The translations under genes and the position numbers were made by a program. A model generated the notes under the pieces. That model made no database searches and was not told the origin of the DNA. It saw nothing but the letters and a program-made list of their open reading frames with translations. Source: Halovenus sp. (GTDB lineage Archaea > Halobacteriota > Halobacteria > Halobacteriales > Haloarculaceae). Taken from it: a stretch of DNA of 7,974 nucleotides. The stretch spans positions 1-7,974 of the forward strand of contig PUMG01000110.1 in NCBI GenBank assembly GCA_003551265.1, in the 5' to 3' direction. How positions within the stretch are numbered: position 1 is the stretch's first letter; each line of letters opens with the position of its first letter. Positions 4,662 to 7,974 of the stretch are shown in pieces.

Positions 4662-5699
4662 GTGAGCTACACGGCGAGCGTGGTTGGGGCGAGCGGGTTC
4701 GCAGGTGGCGAACTCCTCCGGTTGCTGGCAGACCACCCCGAGTTCAGCCTCGTTCAGGCGACTAGTCGCTCGAAGACGAACAGGACTGTCGGTCACGCAC
4801 ACCCCAACCTTCGGGACCTCGACCTGCGGTTTTCGACTCCGGACGACCTCGAAAGCGTGGACGTGCTGTTTGCGGCAACACCACACGGCGTCTCGATGGC
4901 CGAAATCGACCGGTTCTGGGATAGTGCCGATACGGTTGTCGACCTTTCGGCGGACTTTCGACTGCCGAGTGAGGCGCTCTACGATGAGTACTACGACGGC
5001 CACAGCCGCCCAGAACTGCTCGAATCAGCCGTCTACGGGCTGGTGGAACTCACCCGTGAGGAGCTTCCCGGAGCGGACCTCGTTGCGACGGGTGGCTGTA
5101 ACGCGACAGCGACGATTCTTGGCCTGTTGCCGCTCGTCGACGCTGGACTCGTCGATGGCACTCAGCAGCCAGTCGTCGACGTGAAAGTCGGCTCCAGCGA
5201 GGGTGGTGCAGGCGGCGGCGAAGCCTCGTCTCACCCCGAGCGCTCCGGCGTGGTCCGGCCCTACGCACCGACTGGACACCGCCACGAGGCCGAGATTGCG
5301 GCGTTTCTCGGACTCGACGTGGCGTTTTCCGTCCACGCTGTCGATATGATTCGTGGCGCATCCGCAACGTGGCACGTCTTTCCCGACGAACCGGTCTCGA
5401 AACGCGACCTCTGGGGCTGGTACCGCGAGCGCTACGAGGACGAACCGTTCGTCGACATCGTCGCCGGAGGTGGCGGAGTCTATCGCTATCCTGAACCCAA
5501 GACAGTCGCGGGAACGAACCGCGCGGAGGTCGGGTTCGCGCTCGACCCGTCGAACGGCCGCGTCGTGGTCATCTCGGCCATCGACAACGTGATGAAAGGC
5601 GCAGCGGGGCAGGCAGTCCACGCCGCGAACGTCGCACTCGGCATCGAAGAGACGGCAGGGCTGAACTTCCGTGGACTTCACCCTGTGGGGGCACCATGA
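4662..5699 (+). CDS. argC: LysW-gamma-glutamyl-phosphate reductase (ArgC/LysY type)
   Basis: ArgC reduces the LysW-bound glutamyl 5-phosphate to the semialdehyde with NADPH. The 345-residue protein has the usual length and order. It has a Rossmann dinucleotide loop GASGFAGGELLRLL (9-22), the catalytic Cys146 in GGCNATA, a glycine-rich GSSEGGAGGGEASSHPERS segment (177-195), the conserved GHRHEAEI (205-212) with the active-site His, and NVMKGAAGQAVHA (309-321). The HPERS extension of the glycine-rich loop resembles the LysW-dependent LysY branch more than acetylglutamyl-phosphate reductases such as E. coli ArgC. GTG at 4662 is chosen because it puts the Rossmann strand at the N-terminus and lies three bases after the argX stop. 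GGAGG at 4644-4648 is 13 bases upstream, rather far. The 3' end overlaps argB by ATGA. Confidence 0.95.
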   Translation: MSYTASVVGASGFAGGELLRLLADHPEFSLVQATSRSKTNRTVGHAHPNLRDLDLRFSTPDDLESVDVLFAATPHGVSMAEIDRFWDSADTVVDLSADFRLPSEALYDEYYDGHSRPELLESAVYGLVELTREELPGADLVATGGCNATATILGLLPLVDAGLVDGTQQPVVDVKVGSSEGGAGGGEASSHPERSGVVRPYAPTGHRHEAEIAAFLGLDVAFSVHAVDMIRGASATWHVFPDEPVSKRDLWGWYRERYEDEPFVDIVAGGGGVYRYPEPKTVAGTNRAEVGFALDPSNGRVVVISAIDNVMKGAAGQAVHAANVALGIEETAGLNFRGLHPVGAP

Positions 5700-6604
5700 A
5701 CGAACAGGAGACGACTGTTGTCGTCAAGATAGGGGGCGCTCGTGCGGTCGACCCGGCGGGCGCGCTCGAAGACGTTGCATCGCTCGTCGAATCCGGAACC
5801 AGAGTTGTCGTCACCCACGGCGGGTCGAGTGCGGTCGACGAGACGCTCGAACGGTTCGGAAAGACGCCGGAGTACGTCGAGACGCCCGACGGCGTCGTCG
5901 GCCGGTTCACCGACAGCGAGACGATGGACGTCTTCGAGATGGTCCTGCCCGGGCTCCTCAACACCGAACTCGTCGCCGGATTTCACTCCCAGGGCGTCGA
6001 CGCTGTGGGTCTTTCCGGGGTCGACGGCGGACTCCTCACTGGACCCCGGACAGCTGCCGTGCGGGTGCTGGAAAACGGCAAGAAGAAGATTCGTCGCGGC
6101 GACCACTCGGGCCGGCTGGAGACGGTGGATGCGAGTATTCTCCAGTCGCTCCTCGAAGACGGATACACGCCGGTCGTCTGTCCGCCGATGGCCGGACACG
6201 AGCGTGACGAAGACGGCGAACAACAGGTCGTGGCGGTCAACACCGACGCTGACGGGGTTGCAGCGGCGATTGCCGGTGCGCTGGATGCAACCGTGGTGTT
6301 CCTGACAGACGTCCCCGGCATCCTGTCGGACCCTGACGACGACTCGACACTCCTCGAAAGCGTCGAGACGCCGACGGAGTGGGACACACTCGAATCAGTC
6401 GCTGAGGGGTTCATGGGTCGGAAGGTGATGGCAATCGAGGAGGCGCTCTCGACCGGCGCACAGACGGCAATCGTCGCCGACGCGAACGCCGACCACCCGG
6501 TGACTGATGCGCTCTCGGGTGGGGGAACACACGTCAGTCCCGCCGCGCTGGGAGAGACCACAACGCACATCGCGTCGGAGACGCTGGAGGCGGATACACA
6601 ATGA
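5696..6604 (+). CDS. argB: LysW-glutamate kinase (ArgB/LysZ type, amino acid kinase family)
   Basis: ArgB phosphorylates the side-chain carboxylate of LysW-bound glutamate. The 302-residue protein shows the amino acid kinase fold: VVVKIGGA (8-15) with catalytic Lys11, THGGSSAVDE (40-49) where acetylglutamate kinases usually have a GGG loop, GRFTDSETMDVFEMVLPG (69-86), and GLSGVDGGLLTG (105-116). These are followed by NTDADGVAAAIAGAL (182-196), FLTDVPGIL (202-210) for the nucleotide side, and MGRKVMAIEEAL (240-251). The basic stretch GKKKIRRGDHSGR (128-140) corresponds to the region that distinguishes carrier-protein-dependent LysZ enzymes, and is suited to docking acidic LysW; this last point is inference. 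There is no N-terminal extension of the kind linked to arginine feedback in hexameric kinases. It overlaps argC and argD by four bases (ATGA) at both ends, pointing to translational coupling. Confidence 0.94.
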   Translation: MNEQETTVVVKIGGARAVDPAGALEDVASLVESGTRVVVTHGGSSAVDETLERFGKTPEYVETPDGVVGRFTDSETMDVFEMVLPGLLNTELVAGFHSQGVDAVGLSGVDGGLLTGPRTAAVRVLENGKKKIRRGDHSGRLETVDASILQSLLEDGYTPVVCPPMAGHERDEDGEQQVVAVNTDADGVAAAIAGALDATVVFLTDVPGILSDPDDDSTLLESVETPTEWDTLESVAEGFMGRKVMAIEEALSTGAQTAIVADANADHPVTDALSGGGTHVSPAALGETTTHIASETLEADTQ

Positions 6605-7728
6605 CTGGATTCATCTACTCGGAGAAACCGATTCGAATCGAAGCGGGTGACGGCGTCTTTCTGTACGACGACGCTGGTGTCGAATACCTCGATTTCGGTG
6701 GGAGCTACGCCTGCGTTCCGCTGGGTCACGACCACGAGGCTGTCACGACGGCGGTTCACGACCAGCTCTCACAGCTCACGTTCGTCCATGCGTCGTATCC
6801 TGTCGACGTACGCACACAGCTCCACGAGACGCTTTCCGACGTCGCCCCGGCAGGACTCGACAACGTCTGGGTGTGCAACTCGGGGACGGAAGCCAACGAG
6901 GCCGCACTGAAGTTCGCCCGGGCTGCGACCGGTAAGCCAAAAATCGTCTCGACGATGCGTGCCTTCCACGGCCGGACGATGGGGTCGCTGTCGACGACGT
7001 GGAAGAAAAAGTACAGAGGGCCATACGAACCGCTGCTGGCGGACGTGGAGTTCGTCCCCTACGACGACAGCGATGCGATGGCCGACGCTGTCGACGAGGA
7101 CACTGCGGCGGTCATCCTCGAACCCATTCAGGGCGAAGGTGGTATCAACCCCGCCTCGGCGGAGTTCATGGAGACCACGCGCGAGGTGACCGAGGAGGTC
7201 GGTGCTGCGCTCATCTTCGACGAAATCCAGACTGGACTCGGCAGGACCGGCCGGATGTGGAGCTGTGAGCACACCGGTGTCGTCCCGGATATTCTGACGA
7301 GCGCGAAAGGACTCGGAAACGGGTTGCCAGTCGGTGCGACGCTCTGTCGTGACTGGGTAGCCGAAGACTACGGCTCACACGCCTCGACGTTCGGCGGCAA
7401 CCCGGTCATCGCGGCCGCCGCGCATGCGACGCTTTCCACACTCCGTGACGAGAACATCCCTGCACACGCCAGCGAGATTGGGTCGTACCTGCGCGAGCAA
7501 CTCGAACGCCAACTCGGTGATGACGTCCGCGACGTTCGGGGCGCAGGGCTGATGGTCGGCATCGAGGTGAAAGGCAACGCCAACGCGCTGGTGCGTGACC
7601 TGGCGATGGAACACGGTATTCTTGCACTCACGTCGGGCCGGACTGTCGTCCGCCTCTTGCCTCCGCTCGTCATCGGTGAGGAGGAGGTCGACGAGGTTGT
7701 CGAAGCGCTTTCGGCGGTGATAGGATGA
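6601..7728 (+). CDS. argD: LysW-glutamate-semialdehyde aminotransferase (ArgD/LysJ type)
   Basis: ArgD is a class III PLP aminotransferase that moves an amino group, normally from glutamate, onto the LysW-bound semialdehyde, making LysW-linked ornithine. The 375-residue product is of normal length with all key sites. NSGTEANEAALKFAR (93-107) binds the cofactor phosphate, AFHGRTMGSLS (121-131) holds the ring-stacking region, and EPIQGEGG (174-181) follows. FDEIQTGLGRTG (206-217) carries the Asp207 that contacts the PLP nitrogen, and TSAKGLGNGLPVGA (233-246) carries the Schiff-base Lys236. HASTFGGNP (260-268) and RLLPPL (351-356) complete the substrate side. TTWKKKYRGPYEP (132-144) follows the LysJ pattern. 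It starts in an ATGA overlap with argB and ends in another with argE. Specificity is assigned from the operon, since ArgD and LysJ are often bifunctional. Confidence 0.95.
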   Translation: MTGFIYSEKPIRIEAGDGVFLYDDAGVEYLDFGGSYACVPLGHDHEAVTTAVHDQLSQLTFVHASYPVDVRTQLHETLSDVAPAGLDNVWVCNSGTEANEAALKFARAATGKPKIVSTMRAFHGRTMGSLSTTWKKKYRGPYEPLLADVEFVPYDDSDAMADAVDEDTAAVILEPIQGEGGINPASAEFMETTREVTEEVGAALIFDEIQTGLGRTGRMWSCEHTGVVPDILTSAKGLGNGLPVGATLCRDWVAEDYGSHASTFGGNPVIAAAAHATLSTLRDENIPAHASEIGSYLREQLERQLGDDVRDVRGAGLMVGIEVKGNANALVRDLAMEHGILALTSGRTVVRLLPPLVIGEEEVDEVVEALSAVIG

Positions 7729-7974
7729 ACGTGCTGGACGGAGGGAGTGCCGCGAGCGTCGATGAACAGGAGGCACGCGAACTACTGGTTGAGCTGGTTC
7801 AGACCCCGTCTGTGAGCGGAAACGAGGAGGCGTGTGCCGACGTACTCTGTGCGTTCTTCGAGAGCCACGGCCGCGAGAGGTTCCGTGACGAGGTCGGAAA
7901 CGTCCAGGCTCCGGGTGACGACGGCGTGTTGCTTACCTCACACCTCGACACCGTTCCCGGCGAGATTCCCGTCC
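7725..7974 (+). CDS. argE: LysW-ornithine hydrolase, N-terminal part (ArgE/LysK type, M20 peptidase family; cut by window end)
   Basis: This enzyme hydrolyses the bond between LysW and ornithine, freeing both. The first 83 residues are present and the frame runs off the window. ARELLVELVQTPSVSGNEE (17-35) is the N-terminal helix and loop typical of M20/LysK proteins, and FRDEVGNV (53-60) follows. TSHLDTVPGEIPV (71-83) carries the first metal ligand His73 and the Asp75 next to it in the HxD motif. The family commonly has Gly before this His, whereas here it is Ser. The TVPGEIPV continuation is typical of LysK rather than of acetylornithine deacetylases. ATG 7725 lies in an ATGA overlap with the argD stop, giving a 16-residue lead before the conserved helix. 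The second metal ligands lie outside the window, so activity cannot be judged. Confidence 0.88.
   Translation, partial: MNVLDGGSAASVDEQEARELLVELVQTPSVSGNEEACADVLCAFFESHGRERFRDEVGNVQAPGDDGVLLTSHLDTVPGEIPV

Noticed and set aside
5983..6759. 258-codon minus-strand frame across argB and argD
   Set aside because: It is a Ser/Ala/Val-rich mirror of the coding strand with no motifs, and it crosses the argB/argD junction.
3387..7974. Lysine biosynthesis operon (lysW-X-Y-Z-J-K) via aminoadipate
   Set aside because: The proteins are of the shared LysW-dependent type, but linkage to argG and argH and absence of homocitrate-pathway genes in the window favour arginine. Dual function cannot be fully excluded.
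1..7974. Mobile element, insertion sequence or attachment site
   Set aside because: I saw no transposase or integrase, terminal inverted repeats or target duplications. Apart from the short intergenic regions, composition looks uniform.

Overview
The window comes from a haloarchaeon (class Halobacteria, genus not determinable by eye). The DNA is GC-rich with strong third-position G/C. All the proteins are rich in Asp and Glu, as in salt-in halophiles. The genes are packed with ATGA overlaps, and one clear promoter has an archaeal BRE/TATA layout placed for a leaderless mRNA. Nearly the whole window is an arginine biosynthesis cluster that uses the LysW amino-group carrier protein instead of N-acetylation.

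Layout, all genes on the + strand: (1) 1-96, the last 31 codons of an unrelated gene, ending in a duplicated I-D-x-W-R-S-D-D motif that resembles dockerin-like C-termini of haloarchaeal exported proteins. (2) 97-380, a non-coding stretch with two strong hairpins (179-224 and 306-332, the second followed by TTTT) and no recognisable TATA box. (3) 381-3203, argG and argH, 3 nt apart, encoding the last two steps from citrulline to arginine. (4) 3204-3386, a second intergenic region holding a compact hairpin, an AT-rich palindrome and a good promoter. (5) 3387-7974, lysW-argX-argC-argB-argD-argE, with argE cut by the window end. lysW encodes only 54 residues and is easily missed.

How the genes work together: ArgX (ATP-grasp ligase) attaches the alpha-amino group of glutamate to the C-terminal Glu of LysW. 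ArgB phosphorylates the side-chain carboxylate, ArgC reduces it to the semialdehyde, ArgD transaminates it, and ArgE releases ornithine from LysW. Ornithine is then carbamoylated by ornithine carbamoyltransferase (argF, not in this window, expected just downstream), and ArgG and ArgH finish arginine. Glutamate/ornithine specificity, rather than aminoadipate/lysine, is inferred from the linkage to argG and argH.

The pathway is known in archaea, so I do not claim a new system. The least ordinary features are two independent in-frame tandem repeats inside enzyme genes: 4 x 24 bp in argH, and 3 x 42 bp (6 x 21 bp) in the tail of argX. The structured argG leader is also unusual. It includes a speculative Arg-containing mini-ORF followed by hairpins.
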